Counted from the stretch's first letter, positions 36,007 through 45,936 are shown. The stretch: DNA of 64,000 bases from Pseudomonas sp. S04 (GCF_009834545.1 NZ_CP019427.1:1385001-1449000); one strand, 5' to 3'. Made by a program: numbers and translations. The notes: generated by a model not told the origin, from the letters alone.

Positions 36007-37513
36007 CGGCAATTGCGCGACGGGCCACGGAGCGCTTGCGCCAGATGCGCAGGAGCGGGAGCAGCAACATCAATGCGGTCAGCACCCAGACCCCGAAGGT
36101 GATCGGGCTCGACCAGAGGATTTCCAGTGCACCATCGGAGATCGATAGCGCGCGTCGCAGGTTCTGCTCCATCAGGCCGCCGAGGATGAAGCCCAGCAGC
36201 ACCGGCGACAACGGGAAGTCCAGCTTGCGCAGGATGTAGCCGAAGATACCGATGCCGATCATCAAGAACAGATCGAAGGTGGTGGCATGCACGGCGTAGA
36301 CACCAATTGCGGTGATGATGGCGATCACCGGCACCAGTGCCCAGTTCGGTACCGCGAGGATACGGGTGAACAGGCGGATCATCGGGATATTGAGGATCAC
36401 CAACATAATGTTGGCGATAAACAACGAGGCGATCAGGCCCCAGACGATGTCCGGTTGCTGTTGGAACAGCAATGGACCCGGAGTGATGTTGTACAGCGAC
36501 AAGGCGCCGATCATCACCGCCGTGGTACCTGACCCCGGAACCCCCAGCGTCAGCATTGGCACCAGGGCGCCGCAGGCCGACGCGCCAATGGCGGTTTCCG
36601 GGGCGGCCAGGCCGCGCATGTCACCTTGACCAAACCTGCCGCTGGCGCCCGCCATGCGTTTTTCGGTCATGTAGGCGACGGCTGATGCCAGTGTCGCCCC
36701 GGCGCCTGGCAAGACCCCCATGATGAAACCCAGCAGGCCGCAACGAATGTTCACCGTAAACACCGACGCGGCTTCCTTGAAGTTGAACATCATGCGGCCG
36801 GTGGCTTTCACCGCTTCCTGGCCACGGTGGGTTTTTTCCAGCAACAGGAGAATCTCGCTGATGGAAAACAGGCCCAGCACCAGCACGACGAACTGGATGC
36901 CATCGGACAGGTGGATGTTGTCGCCGGTGAAGCGGTACACGCCGCTATTGGCGTCGATCCCGACCGCCGACAGAAACAAGCCGATCAAGGCCGCGACAAA
37001 GGTCTTCAGGGGTTTGTCACCGGCCATGCCGCCGAGGCAGACAATGGCGAACACCATCAGCACGAAATATTCCGCCGGGCCAAAGGCAATCGCCCACTTG
37101 GCCAGCAGCGGGGCGAACAGCACCATGCCGCAGGTGGCGATAAACGCCCCGATGAACGAGCTCCAGGCCGACAGCGACAACGCGACGCCTGCCTGGCCTT
37201 TGCGGGCCATCGGGTAACCGTCCAGAGTGGTCATGACGGTGGAGGCTTCGCCGGGAATGTTCAGCAGGATCGAGCTGATCCGCCCGCCGTACTCGCACCC
37301 CAGGTAGACCGCGGCCAACAGAATCAGGGCTGACTCCGGTGGCAGGCCCAGGGCGAAGGCGATGGGAATCAACAGGGCCACGCCGTTGATCGGCCCCAGT
37401 CCCGGCAGCAGGCCGACCACCGTGCCGATCAATGTGCCACACAGTGCGGTCACCAGGTTGTACGGGCTCAGCGCGACGCCGAACCCCTGGCTCAAATAAC
37501 CAAAAGTATCCAT
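35999..37513 (-). CDS. tctA: Tripartite tricarboxylate transporter large subunit TctA
   Basis: A 504-residue membrane permease with about twelve helices. The conserved LLPGLGPINGVALLIP and the second GVLPGAGATLASAVAYM loop (family G-x-x-PG-x-G motifs), together with GVPGSGTTAVMIGAL, identify TctA. It provides the sodium-coupled translocation path. Its stop overlaps the AbrB-like start and its start follows tctB by one base. Confidence 0.95.
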   Translation of the reverse strand: MDTFGYLSQGFGVALSPYNLVTALCGTLIGTVVGLLPGLGPINGVALLIPIAFALGLPPESALILLAAVYLGCEYGGRISSILLNIPGEASTVMTTLDGYPMARKGQAGVALSLSAWSSFIGAFIATCGMVLFAPLLAKWAIAFGPAEYFVLMVFAIVCLGGMAGDKPLKTFVAALIGLFLSAVGIDANSGVYRFTGDNIHLSDGIQFVVLVLGLFSISEILLLLEKTHRGQEAVKATGRMMFNFKEAASVFTVNIRCGLLGFIMGVLPGAGATLASAVAYMTEKRMAGASGRFGQGDMRGLAAPETAIGASACGALVPMLTLGVPGSGTTAVMIGALSLYNITPGPLLFQQQPDIVWGLIASLFIANIMLVILNIPMIRLFTRILAVPNWALVPVIAIITAIGVYAVHATTFDLFLMIGIGIFGYILRKLDFPLSPVLLGFILGGLMEQNLRRALSISDGALEILWSSPITFGVWVLTALMLLLPLLRIWRKRSVARRAIADV

Positions 37514-37514
37514 G

Positions 37515-37973
37515 TCAGTTCTCCAGGACGTCGAGCAGGCCGAGGGGCAGGGGAACGTCCATGACTTTATCGAAAAGCAGATAAAGGCCGACGCTCATCA
37601 AGCTGATGATCACTGCAGAGGGCAGCCAGCGGCCGCCGTACAGATGCGCCATCGGCACCCCGATCAGGATGCTGCTGAGGATGAAACCCAAGGGTTCGAA
37701 AGTGCCGGCAAATACCAGGAGCAGCGCCACGCAGGTGCCAATCTTGACCAGCGTCTGGCGGTCCAGCGGCGGTTCTTCTTCACTGTGTCGGGTCGGCTGT
37801 GGACGAAACAGCATGTAGATCAGCGCGAGGCCCATCAGTCCGAGCATCAGCAGCGGGTACGCCCGCGGCCCGACGGGTTCGTAGGAAAACGACGCCTGAT
37901 AGGGCCAGGCCATCAGCGCCAGGCCGGCACAGGCCAGCAACAGCACCGAAGCAAAAATGCGTTGTAACAGCAT
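37515..37973 (-). CDS. tctB: Tripartite tricarboxylate transporter small subunit TctB
   Basis: A 152-residue membrane protein with four predicted helices and a polar loop (RPQPTRHSEEEPPLDR). Position, size and topology match TctB. AGGAG precedes ATG 37973. It forms the membrane complex with TctA, one base downstream. Confidence 0.92.
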   Translation of the reverse strand: MLLQRIFASVLLLACAGLALMAWPYQASFSYEPVGPRAYPLLMLGLMGLALIYMLFRPQPTRHSEEEPPLDRQTLVKIGTCVALLLVFAGTFEPLGFILSSILIGVPMAHLYGGRWLPSAVIISLMSVGLYLLFDKVMDVPLPLGLLDVLEN

Positions 37974-38033
37974 GACAAACTCCTGGGCCACGCCCCGATT
38001 GGTGCCAGGGCGGTGGCCGTGAGAACGAGGCGA

Positions 38034-39023
38034 TTACTGGATCAGGCCGAACTCTTTGGCCAGCAGCTTGTAGTCCGCTACCTGTTGCTTCACGTAGGTG
38101 TCCAGCTCGACCCCGGTCATGGCGAACGGGAACAGTTCACGCTGGTCACGCAGCTTGGCGAACTCTTCGGAAGCCAGCAGTTTGTCGAAGGCGTTTTTCC
38201 ACCAGGCGTATTCGGCATCGCTGACCTTTGGCCCAAGGTAGAAGCCGCGCACCACCGGCCAGACGATGTCGTAGCCTTGCTCCTTGGCGGTAGGGATATC
38301 CTTCATTTCCGGCTCGTCCAGGCGCTCGTTGGCGAACACGGCGAGCAGGCGCATGTCACCGCTCTGGATGTGCGGCATGGAGTCGGAGATGTCGGTACTG
38401 CCGACCTGGATGTGACCACCGAGCAGGGCAGTGGCAATTTCGCCACCGCCTTCGAGTGCCACGTACCGCAGGTCACGAGGGTTGATCCCGGCAGCCTTGG
38501 CGATCAGGGCGGTTTGCATCCAATCCTGGCTGCCCACCGTGCCGCCGGAACCTATTACCACTTTGCTCGGGTCTTTCTTCAGCGCCTGCACCAGGTCGTC
38601 GAGGTTCTTGTAGGGCGAATCGTTTTTCACGGCGATGGCGCCATAGCTGGTGCCGACTGCCGCCAACCAACGCACGGCGTTTTCATCAAAACGGCCGAAC
38701 TTGCCCTGGGCCAGGTTCAACAGCGAACCGCTGGACCAGGCCACCAGGGTCCCGGCATCGGCGGGGCGCTGGGCGACCACCGCGTTGTACGCCACGGCGC
38801 CGACACCGCCGGGCATGTAGGTCACGCGCATCGGCTTGGACAGCAGCTTTTCGTTGACCAGCGCGCTCTGCACCAGCTTGCAGGTCAGGTCGAAACCACC
38901 GCCGGGCGACGCCGGGGCAATGCATTCCGGACGCTTGGGCTCAGTGCTGTCGGCGGCGAGCAGGGGGGCGGTGACCAGTAGGCAACTGGCGGCGAGAGCA
39001 AGGTTACGCAGCGAAAAATTCAT
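38034..39023 (-). CDS. tctC: Tricarboxylate-binding periplasmic protein TctC
   Basis: A 329-residue Bug-family binding protein with a signal peptide ending LLAADS. The IAPASPGGGFDLTCK carboxylate-binding loop, the GVGAVAYNAVV segment and the GSGGTVGSQDW loop follow the family pattern. It binds citrate-like tricarboxylates and delivers them to TctAB. 54 bases separate it from opdH. Confidence 0.93.
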   Translation of the reverse strand: MNFSLRNLALAASCLLVTAPLLAADSTEPKRPECIAPASPGGGFDLTCKLVQSALVNEKLLSKPMRVTYMPGGVGAVAYNAVVAQRPADAGTLVAWSSGSLLNLAQGKFGRFDENAVRWLAAVGTSYGAIAVKNDSPYKNLDDLVQALKKDPSKVVIGSGGTVGSQDWMQTALIAKAAGINPRDLRYVALEGGGEIATALLGGHIQVGSTDISDSMPHIQSGDMRLLAVFANERLDEPEMKDIPTAKEQGYDIVWPVVRGFYLGPKVSDAEYAWWKNAFDKLLASEEFAKLRDQRELFPFAMTGVELDTYVKQQVADYKLLAKEFGLIQ

Positions 39024-39077
39024 CGGTCGTCTCCACAGGAGTTGTTATTGGAGTGGCACGGTTGCGGCTTGAGTCCA

Positions 39078-40370
39078 TTACCAGAGGGCAACGCTGTAGC
39101 TCACCAGCACCCGCACTTCATCAGCGTCGCGGGCCGAATAGTTCGAACGATAGGTGGCATTGCGCAGGCGCAGGGCGACGTCCTTGAGGGCGCCGCTTTG
39201 CACCACGTACTTGATCTCGGTGTTGCGTTCCCATTCCTTGCCGGTCTCGCCATTGTTGAGCTTGATGTTGTCACCGCTCAGGTAACGGCTCATGAAACTC
39301 AGGCCGGGCACGCCCAGCTTGGCGAAGTCGTAATCGTAACGGGCCTGCCAGGAGCGTTCTTCGGCGCCGGCGAAGTCGTTGATCTGCACGAAGTTGACCA
39401 GGTAGGGATCGGAGCCGTCGACATAGGGGAAGGCGCTGTCGCCCGACATGTGCTGGTAACCGGCGCTGAATTTATGCCCGCTCAAGGCGTAGCTCAACAG
39501 GCCGTTGAGGGAGTTGTTGTCGATCTTGCCGCCGCGGGCCTGACCGGAATCGTCGCTGACCGCCAGGCGCAGGTCGGCGGCGAACGTCCCCGGACCTGCC
39601 GGCTGTGATGCCAGCAAACCGAGGAAGTGCTGGTTGTAGACCTCACCCAATTGAGCGAAGTGGTAGCTGGCGGTGATCTTGTCGGTGAACTTGTAGTCCA
39701 GGCCGCCGAAATCGAAATGGCTGCCCGCGACGGTGCCGGCGAAACGGCTGTTCTTGTTGTTCAGGGCGACGTCTTCGAAGTTGGTGCTGTCGCGGTCCTT
39801 GGCTTTGTCCAGGCGCCCGCCGGTGAAGGTCAGGTTCTTGATCTCCCTGGAGGTCAGCAGGCCGCCTTCGAAGGTCTGGGGCAGGATGCGTCCGTCGTTG
39901 GCCTTGAGGATCGGCAACTCGGGAATCAGGCTGCCGATCTTCAGCTCGGTGGCGGAGATCTTCACCTTGCCGGTGAGGCCTAGCTTGGAATATTCGTCGG
40001 CCGCGCGCCCGTCGTCATGGGTTGGCAACAGGCCAGTACCGGTACGGTCGGGGCTGGAGTCGAGCTTGATCCCGAGCATCCCCAGCGCGTCGACCCCGAA
40101 CCCGACGGTGCCGTCGGTGTAACCCGACTCGAGGTTGAGCATGAAGCCCTGGGCCCACTCGTCACGCTTGGATTGCTGGGCGCTGGTGCCACTGCGAAAG
40201 TCGCGGTTGAAGTACATGTTGCGGGTTTCCAGGGTCGCGCTACTGTCTTCGAAGAAGGCGGCATGACTGGCAGGCGTAAAGCCGGCTAGGGCGGCGGCAC
40301 TGGCAAGGGCGGTGGTACCAAGGCGGGAAAAACGAACAGGCAGGTAAGCCTGGGGCTGCGTAGACAGCAT
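39078..40370 (-). CDS. opdH: OprD-family porin, OpdH-type
   Basis: A 430-residue outer-membrane porin: a 37-residue signal, then FFEDSSATLETRNMYFNRDFR, the OprD-family start of the beta barrel, a KIGSLIPELPILKANDGRILPQT block, and a C-terminal strand ending with aromatic W (VLVSYSVALW). Position before tctCBA and divergent from tctDE is the same as opdH of P. aeruginosa, a tricarboxylate channel. First gene of the operon. Confidence 0.9.
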   Translation of the reverse strand: MLSTQPQAYLPVRFSRLGTTALASAAALAGFTPASHAAFFEDSSATLETRNMYFNRDFRSGTSAQQSKRDEWAQGFMLNLESGYTDGTVGFGVDALGMLGIKLDSSPDRTGTGLLPTHDDGRAADEYSKLGLTGKVKISATELKIGSLIPELPILKANDGRILPQTFEGGLLTSREIKNLTFTGGRLDKAKDRDSTNFEDVALNNKNSRFAGTVAGSHFDFGGLDYKFTDKITASYHFAQLGEVYNQHFLGLLASQPAGPGTFAADLRLAVSDDSGQARGGKIDNNSLNGLLSYALSGHKFSAGYQHMSGDSAFPYVDGSDPYLVNFVQINDFAGAEERSWQARYDYDFAKLGVPGLSFMSRYLSGDNIKLNNGETGKEWERNTEIKYVVQSGALKDVALRLRNATYRSNYSARDADEVRVLVSYSVALW

Positions 40371-40444
40371 CGTGAAGCACTCCATTTATTGTTCTTATTG
40401 GGGCGAAAACGCATCGGGGCGTTTTTCGTTCACTACTCTCAAGG

Positions 40445-40516
40445 ACACGGCAGTCGAAACTGTCCGTGGCTGGACTCTAACGGGCCAACCTTTCGCTAAC
40501 CTTTCAGAATACTTTC
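40445..40516. promoter_or_regulatory. Putative TctD binding region
   Basis: Three CTTTC direct repeats at exactly 11-base spacing (40490, 40501, 40512) lie in the 234-base region between opdH and tctD, one helical turn apart, as expected for an OmpR-family regulator. An imperfect inverted repeat (CACGG...CCGTG, 40446-40467) lies nearby. Confidence 0.55.
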
Positions 40517-40604
40517 ACCGGTTACGGGCTTCACAGCGGCGGATGCGGCTGTAAACTCCGCGCCGAAGAATGGCGTCGACCATCCCCACCTGAGGTAAAG
40601 ATCC

Positions 40605-41276
40605 ATGCGCGTGCTTCTCGTCGAAGACCATCTGCAGCTGGCCGAAAGTGTCGCCCAGGCGCTCAAGAGCACAGGGCTGACCGTGGATGTGCTGCACGAT
40701 GGGGTGGCGGCCGACCTGGCCTTGAGCAGCGAGGACTACGCGGTGGCGATCCTCGATGTGGGCCTGCCGCGCATGGACGGTTTTGAAGTACTGGCGCGCT
40801 TGCGCAGCCGTGGCAAAAACCTCCCGGTGCTGATGCTGACCGCCCGCAGCGACGTCAAGGATCGGGTCCATGGGCTCAACCTCGGTGCCGACGACTACCT
40901 GGCCAAACCCTTCGAATTGACCGAGCTTGAAGCGCGGGTCAAGGCTCTGCTGCGCCGCAGCGTGTTGGGTGGCGAACGCCAGCAGCGTTGCGGGGGGCTG
41001 GTGTATGACCTCGACACCCGGCGCTTCAGCCTCGGTGACGAACTGCTGACCCTGACCTCCCGCGAGCAGGCCGTGCTCGAGGCGCTGATTGCCCGTCCTG
41101 GGCGGGTGATGAGCAAGGAGCAATTGGCCTCCCAGGTGTTCGGTCTCGACGAGGAGGCCAGCCCCGACGCCATCGAAATCTACGTGCACCGCCTGCGCAA
41201 GAAACTCGACGGGCACTCAGTGGCCATCGTCACGTTCAGGGGGTTGGGCTACCTGTTGGAAAGCCGTGATGCATAA
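40605..41276 (+). CDS. tctD: Response regulator TctD
   Basis: A 223-residue OmpR-family regulator: a receiver domain with phospho-acceptor Asp in AVAILDVGLP and Lys in DDYLAKPFE, and a winged-helix DNA-binding domain (LLTLTSREQAVLEALIARPGR to RGLGYLL). It controls the divergent opdH-tctCBA operon. It overlaps tctE by eight bases. Confidence 0.93.
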   Translation: MRVLLVEDHLQLAESVAQALKSTGLTVDVLHDGVAADLALSSEDYAVAILDVGLPRMDGFEVLARLRSRGKNLPVLMLTARSDVKDRVHGLNLGADDYLAKPFELTELEARVKALLRRSVLGGERQQRCGGLVYDLDTRRFSLGDELLTLTSREQAVLEALIARPGRVMSKEQLASQVFGLDEEASPDAIEIYVHRLRKKLDGHSVAIVTFRGLGYLLESRDA

Positions 41277-42654
41277 GCCCAGGAGTCTGCGCTGGGGGTT
41301 GCTGGGCAACCTCGCGCTGTTGCTGGTGGTGCTGATGATCGCCAGCGGCCTGAGCGCCTACTGGAATGGCCGGGAAGCGGCCGACACCGCCTATGACCGG
41401 ACCTTGCTGGCTTCGGCGCGGACCATCGCCGCCGGCCTGTCCCAGCGTGACGGCAGCCTCAGTGCCGATGTGCCGTACGTGGCGCTGGACACCTTCGCCT
41501 ACGACAGTGCCGGGCGCATCTACTACCAGGTCAACGACATCCACCAGAAGCTGATTTCCGGTTACGAAAACCTCCCGGGCCCGCCGCCCGGCACCCCGCG
41601 CACCGACGACTATCCGGCGCTGGCACGCTTCTACAACGCCACTTACCTGGGCCAGAACGTGCGGGTCGTCAGCCTGCTCAAGGCCGTGAGCGAACCGAAC
41701 ATGAACGGCATGGCGGAAATTCGCGTGGCGGAAACCGACGAGGCGCGAGTGAGCATGGCCCGCAGCCTGATGGCCGATACCTTGCTGCGCCTGGGCATGC
41801 TCGCCGGAGGCGCCTTGCTCCTGGTGTGGTTTGCCGTGAGTGCCGCGTTGCGTCCGCTGGAGCGCTTGCGCACCGCGGTGGAAGAGCGCCAACCGGATGA
41901 CTTGCGGCCGCTGCCGTTGGTCCAGGTACAGCGTGAATTGTGGCCCCTGGTGCGCGCCCTCAACCATTTCACCGAGCGCCTGCGCGGCCAGTTCGAGCGC
42001 CAGGCGCAATTCATTGCCGACGCCGCCCACGAGTTGCGCACCCCGCTGGCGGCGCTCAAGGCGCGCCTTGAACTGGGCTTGCGCGCCACTGAGCCGCAGA
42101 CCTGGCGCAGCACCCTGGAAAGCGCCGCCCAAGGCACCGATCGCCTGACGCACCTGGCCAATCAACTGCTGTCGCTGGCCCGTGTCGAGAATGGCGCGCG
42201 GGCGATTGCCGAGGGCGGGGCGCAGTTGCTCGACCTGAGCCAACTGGCACGCGAACTCGGCATGGCCATGGCACCTCTGGCCCATGCCCGGGGGGTTGCC
42301 CTGGCGCTGGAAGCTGACGAACCGGTGTGGTTGCGCGGTGAGCCGACACTGCTCAACGAGTTGCTGAGCAACCTGGTGGACAACGCCCTGGCCCACACGC
42401 CAGCAGGTGGCAACGTGATCTTGCGCGTCAGCGCGCCGGCAGTGCTGGAGGTTGAAGATGACGGGCCGGGGATTCCGCTGGAGGAGCGTGACCGGGTGTT
42501 CGAACGCTTCTACCGCCGCAACCAGCAAGTCGCAGGGTCTGGCTTGGGGTTGGCGATTGTCGGGGAAATCTGCCGCGCGCACCTGGCCCACATTACTCTG
42601 CACGACGGTGCACAGGCTGGGCTGAAGGTTCGGGTCAGTTTTATCGCGGGCTAA
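41269..42654 (+). CDS. tctE: Sensor histidine kinase TctE
   Basis: A 461-residue membrane kinase: TM1 (about 15-35), a periplasmic TctE_N-type sensor, TM2 (about 165-190), a HAMP-like linker, the H-box FIADAAHELRTPL with phosphorylated His, N-box ELLSNLVDNALAHTP, and G boxes DDGPGIP and SGLGLAI. It senses tricarboxylates and phosphorylates TctD. An alternative GTG start lies three bases earlier. Confidence 0.93.
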   Translation: MHKPRSLRWGLLGNLALLLVVLMIASGLSAYWNGREAADTAYDRTLLASARTIAAGLSQRDGSLSADVPYVALDTFAYDSAGRIYYQVNDIHQKLISGYENLPGPPPGTPRTDDYPALARFYNATYLGQNVRVVSLLKAVSEPNMNGMAEIRVAETDEARVSMARSLMADTLLRLGMLAGGALLLVWFAVSAALRPLERLRTAVEERQPDDLRPLPLVQVQRELWPLVRALNHFTERLRGQFERQAQFIADAAHELRTPLAALKARLELGLRATEPQTWRSTLESAAQGTDRLTHLANQLLSLARVENGARAIAEGGAQLLDLSQLARELGMAMAPLAHARGVALALEADEPVWLRGEPTLLNELLSNLVDNALAHTPAGGNVILRVSAPAVLEVEDDGPGIPLEERDRVFERFYRRNQQVAGSGLGLAIVGEICRAHLAHITLHDGAQAGLKVRVSFIAG

Positions 42655-42663
42655 AAACAACTA

Positions 42664-42683
42664 AGCCCGGCCGAGGCCGGGCT
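42664..42683. terminator. Bidirectional terminator
   Basis: AGCCCGGCC-GA-GGCCGGGCT, a perfect nine-base stem directly after tctE; on the minus strand a T-rich stretch follows, so it serves the converging small gene too. Confidence 0.8.
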
Positions 42684-42702
42684 GTGAGCAGAGATTCAGC
42701 AC

Positions 42703-42909
42703 TTAGCTGAGGTTGGCCGAACCGGTGCGATCGAAGCCATCAGCGGCGAGGGTGGCGGAACCGGTGCGATCGAAGCCATCAGCGGCGAGGGTAGCGGACC
42801 CGGTGCGATCAAAACCATCAGCGGCAATCGTGCGGTCATAACCGTCGGCGGCGAAGGTGTTGGCGGCCAGGACGGAGAGGGTCAGGGCGAGGATCAGTTG
42901 GGTTTTCAT
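42703..42909 (-). CDS. Small secreted protein with AADGFDRT repeats
   Basis: A 68-residue protein: a signal peptide (MKTQLILALTLSVLAANTFA) and a mature part made of four repeats, AADGYDRTI then three AADGFDRTGSA-type units of 13 residues. At the DNA level the last three repeats are nearly identical, about 39 bases each. No known fold is recognised. A good ribosome-binding context is visible before the ATG. Similar small repeat proteins occur in Pseudomonas, but I cannot name a function. Confidence 0.75.
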   Translation of the reverse strand: MKTQLILALTLSVLAANTFAADGYDRTIAADGFDRTGSATLAADGFDRTGSATLAADGFDRTGSANLS

Positions 42910-43162
42910 GGTGGTGACTCCGAGGTGTTGAGGATGTTGTGTGGGGTTGAAGCTGATACTACTCGGATGAATTTGATTAAAAAGCGCAAATAAACGCTCA
43001 AATAAATCGAATTATTAGATGTGATGGCCTTCAGGCCTATTCAAGCAATACAGGCGGTAGAGGGTGGGGCCGCAGGCTCCAGATCTGGTGCGGCGGGCGT
43101 TTTTGCCGCAAGAACGATTTCCTGCGGCCGATGTTCGAAAGCACTTTTAAGTGCGGGGTGGG

Positions 43163-43426
43163 TCAGCCGTTAGAGCAACCATTACCCATGACGCTGTAAC
43201 GCAGGATATGCCGTTGACCGCTCGAGTCTTCATATTCCATGCGCGCTGGCACAACTTCGCAAACACTGGGTATTTCGCTCATGGAGATAACTTTGGCGAT
43301 ATCCAGGTGGGTGGAGTAAGTGTATTCCTCTACCGCTACTGTATTGCCTGCAACATCAGTCGGGACCTCGTCTGCCATGGCGGTAACGCACAGACTGCTG
43401 AGGGCCAGAACCAATAAAGCTTTCAT
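43163..43426 (-). CDS. DUF2790 small periplasmic protein
   Basis: An 87-residue exported protein with a signal peptide to AMA, and a mature domain with YTYSTHLDIAKVISMSEIP, CEVVPARMEYEDSSGQ and MGNGCSNG. The pattern and two cysteines fit DUF2790, common in Pseudomonas. The Cys pair may form a disulfide. Function unknown. Confidence 0.85.
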   Translation of the reverse strand: MKALLVLALSSLCVTAMADEVPTDVAGNTVAVEEYTYSTHLDIAKVISMSEIPSVCEVVPARMEYEDSSGQRHILRYSVMGNGCSNG

Positions 43427-43799
43427 TTGAAATTTACCTTTCTGAGGTCGAGAGGGGTCACGCAGCCTTTGTGGGGCTGCGTGTATATCTGGATTTAGTT
43501 ACTGTGGATTAACTGCCTTCGTGGGGGCTGCAACTGGGTTAATCACATTGCCGAGTTGGCGAGGCGGATTTTAGGCGTGGGGCGCGGATTCATATAGCCG
43601 CGCTTTTGATAAACACTGTTGACAGATCTTGTAACAATCCCCGAAACATCGGCTACCTGGAACGTCCGTACGGCTATGCGCCGGGAAATCTGGACGATTT
43701 GTAGGGGCTTGTTACTACCATCGTCGAATGGTTCTATAGGCCCGCCTCGGGCTACAACGGGGTCATACAAAAACAACTATTTCACCGAGGTAAAGAAAG
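43427..43799. other. Intergenic region upstream of acs
   Basis: 373 bases without a credible gene. A hairpin (ACGCAGCC, seven-base loop, GGCTGCGT, 43460-43482) lies behind the DUF2790 promoter. The acs promoter and the GAGGTAAAG ribosome site are near its right end. A 77-codon open frame on the minus strand has no supporting features. Confidence 0.5.
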
Positions 43800-45755
43800 A
43801 TGAGTGCGGCTTCTCTGTATCCCGTTCGTCCCGAGGTTGCGGCCAATACCCTGACTGACGAGGCGACCTACAAGGCCATGTACCAGCAGTCGGTCGTCAA
43901 CCCGGACGGCTTCTGGCGCGAACAAGCCAAGCGCCTCGACTGGATCAAGCCTTTCACCACGGTGAAGCAGACCTCGTTCGACGACCACCATGTCGACATC
44001 AAGTGGTTCGCCGACGGCACCCTGAACGTTTCCTACAACTGCCTCGACCGTCACCTGGCCGAGCGCGGTGACCAGATCGCGATCATCTGGGAAGGCGATG
44101 ACCCTTCCGAGAGCCGCAACATCACCTACCGCGAGCTGCACGAACAAGTCTGCAAGTTTGCCAACGCCCTGCGTGGCCAGGATGTGCACCGCGGCGACGT
44201 GGTGACTATCTATATGCCGATGATCCCCGAAGCCGTGGTCGCCATGCTGGCCTGCACCCGGATCGGCGCGATTCACTCGGTGGTGTTCGGCGGCTTCTCG
44301 CCCGAAGCCCTGGCCGGACGGATCATCGACTGCAAATCGAAAGTGGTGATCACCGCTGACGAAGGCCTGCGTGCCGGCAAGAAAATTTCCCTCAAGGCCA
44401 ACGTCGACGACGCGCTGACCAACCCGGAAACCAGCAGCATCCAGAAAGTCATCGTGTGCAAGCGCACCGGTGGCGACATCAAGTGGAACCAGCATCGCGA
44501 TATCTGGTACGAAGACCTGATGAAAGTCGCGGGCACCGTCTGCGCGCCGAAAGAAATGGGCGCCGAAGAAGCGCTGTTCATCCTCTACACCTCCGGCTCC
44601 ACCGGCAAGCCAAAGGGCGTTCAGCACACCACCGGCGGCTACCTGCTGTACGCGGCGCTGACCCATGAGCGCGTGTTCGACTACCGTCCGGGCGAAATCT
44701 ACTGGTGCACCGCCGACGTCGGCTGGGTCACTGGCCACACCTACATCGTCTACGGCCCGCTGGCCAATGGCGCGACCACCCTGCTGTTCGAAGGTGTGCC
44801 GAACTACCCGGACATCACCCGGGTGGGGAAAATCGTCGACAAGCACCAGGTCAATATCCTCTACACCGCGCCGACCGCGATCCGCGCGATGATGGCCTCC
44901 GGCACTGCCGCCTGCGAAGGCACCGATGGCAGCAGCCTGCGCCTGTTGGGTTCGGTGGGCGAGCCGATCAACCCAGAAGCTTGGGACTGGTACTACAAGA
45001 ACGTCGGACAATCGCGTTGCCCGATCGTCGACACCTGGTGGCAGACCGAAACCGGCGCCACCCTGATGAGCCCGCTGCCGGGCGCTCACGCCCTCAAGCC
45101 AGGCTCTGCGGCGCGTCCGTTCTTCGGCGTGGTGCCGGCGCTGGTGGATAACCTGGGCAACATCATCGAAGGTGCGGCCGAAGGCAACCTGGTGATCCTC
45201 GACTCGTGGCCAGGCCAGGCCCGTACCCTGTACGGCGACCATGACCGTTTTGTCGACACCTACTTCAAGACCTTCCGCGGCATGTACTTCACCGGCGACG
45301 GTGCTCGTCGCGACGAAGACGGCTACTGGTGGATCACCGGCCGGGTGGATGACGTGCTCAACGTCTCCGGCCACCGCATGGGCACCGCCGAGATCGAAAG
45401 CGCGATGGTCGCCCACCCGAAAGTCGCCGAGGCCGCCGTAGTCGGTGTGCCGCACGACATCAAGGGTCAGGGGATCTATGTCTACGTCACCCTCAACGGT
45501 GGCGAAGAGCCGAACGAAGCGTTGCGCCTGGAACTGAAGAACTGGGTGCGCAAGGAGATCGGTCCGATCGCCTCGCCGGATGTCATCCAGTGGGCGCCAG
45601 GGCTGCCGAAAACCCGTTCGGGGAAAATCATGCGCCGCATCCTGCGCAAGATTGCCACGGCTGAGTACGATGGCTTGGGTGACATCTCGACCCTGGCCGA
45701 CCCGGGTGTGGTGCAGCATTTGATCGATACTCACAAGACGATGAATGTTGCGTAA
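43800..45755 (+). CDS. acs: Acetyl-CoA synthetase
   Basis: A 651-residue adenylate-forming enzyme converting acetate, ATP and CoA to acetyl-CoA. Motifs: [11 protein letters not shown] (P-loop, near residue 263), [43 protein letters not shown], and near the C-terminus [13 protein letters not shown] with the lysine acetylated in Acs proteins. Single gene; a terminator follows. Confidence 0.96.
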   Translation: MSAASLYPVRPEVAANTLTDEATYKAMYQQSVVNPDGFWREQAKRLDWIKPFTTVKQTSFDDHHVDIKWFADGTLNVSYNCLDRHLAERGDQIAIIWEGDDPSESRNITYRELHEQVCKFANALRGQDVHRGDVVTIYMPMIPEAVVAMLACTRIGAIHSVVFGGFSPEALAGRIIDCKSKVVITADEGLRAGKKISLKANVDDALTNPETSSIQKVIVCKRTGGDIKWNQHRDIWYEDLMKVAGTVCAPKEMGAEEALFILYTSGSTGKPKGVQHTTGGYLLYAALTHERVFDYRPGEIYWCTADVGWVTGHTYIVYGPLANGATTLLFEGVPNYPDITRVGKIVDKHQVNILYTAPTAIRAMMASGTAACEGTDGSSLRLLGSVGEPINPEAWDWYYKNVGQSRCPIVDTWWQTETGATLMSPLPGAHALKPGSAARPFFGVVPALVDNLGNIIEGAAEGNLVILDSWPGQARTLYGDHDRFVDTYFKTFRGMYFTGDGARRDEDGYWWITGRVDDVLNVSGHRMGTAEIESAMVAHPKVAEAAVVGVPHDIKGQGIYVYVTLNGGEEPNEALRLELKNWVRKEIGPIASPDVIQWAPGLPKTRSGKIMRRILRKIATAEYDGLGDISTLADPGVVQHLIDTHKTMNVA

Positions 45756-45775
45756 GCGCTGATTCTGAGTCACTG

Positions 45776-45809
45776 AAAGCCCCGTCAGGTGTGAGCCTGG
45801 CGGGGCTTT
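45776..45809 (+). terminator. acs terminator
   Basis: AAAGCCCCG-T-CAGG, loop, CCTG-G-CGGGGCTTT and T tract, 21 bases after the acs stop. Confidence 0.9.
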
Positions 45810-45849
45810 TTCATGCCTGACGTTTTTGTGGTGACTGCACTGGTCTCTT

Positions 45850-45936
45850 CGCGGGCAAGCCCGCTCCCACAGGGGGTTTCGGTGTGCACGCGATCTGAGT
45901 CACGCCACAAAAACTGTGGGAGCGGGCTTGCCCGCG
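45850..45936. repeat. REPIN (paired REP)
   Basis: Perfect 22-base inverted arms (45850-45871 and 45915-45936, core GGGAGCGGGCTTGCCCGC) with a 43-base spacer; typical Pseudomonas REPIN between acs and the aot operon. Confidence 0.85.

Noticed and set aside
43543..43776. 77-codon minus-strand frame in the acs upstream region
   Set aside because: No ribosome site, no recognised family, and it lies in a regulatory region.
43782..45773. 663-codon open frame antisense to acs
   Set aside because: Acs has all family motifs in the opposite frame; the antisense protein is a codon-bias artefact.
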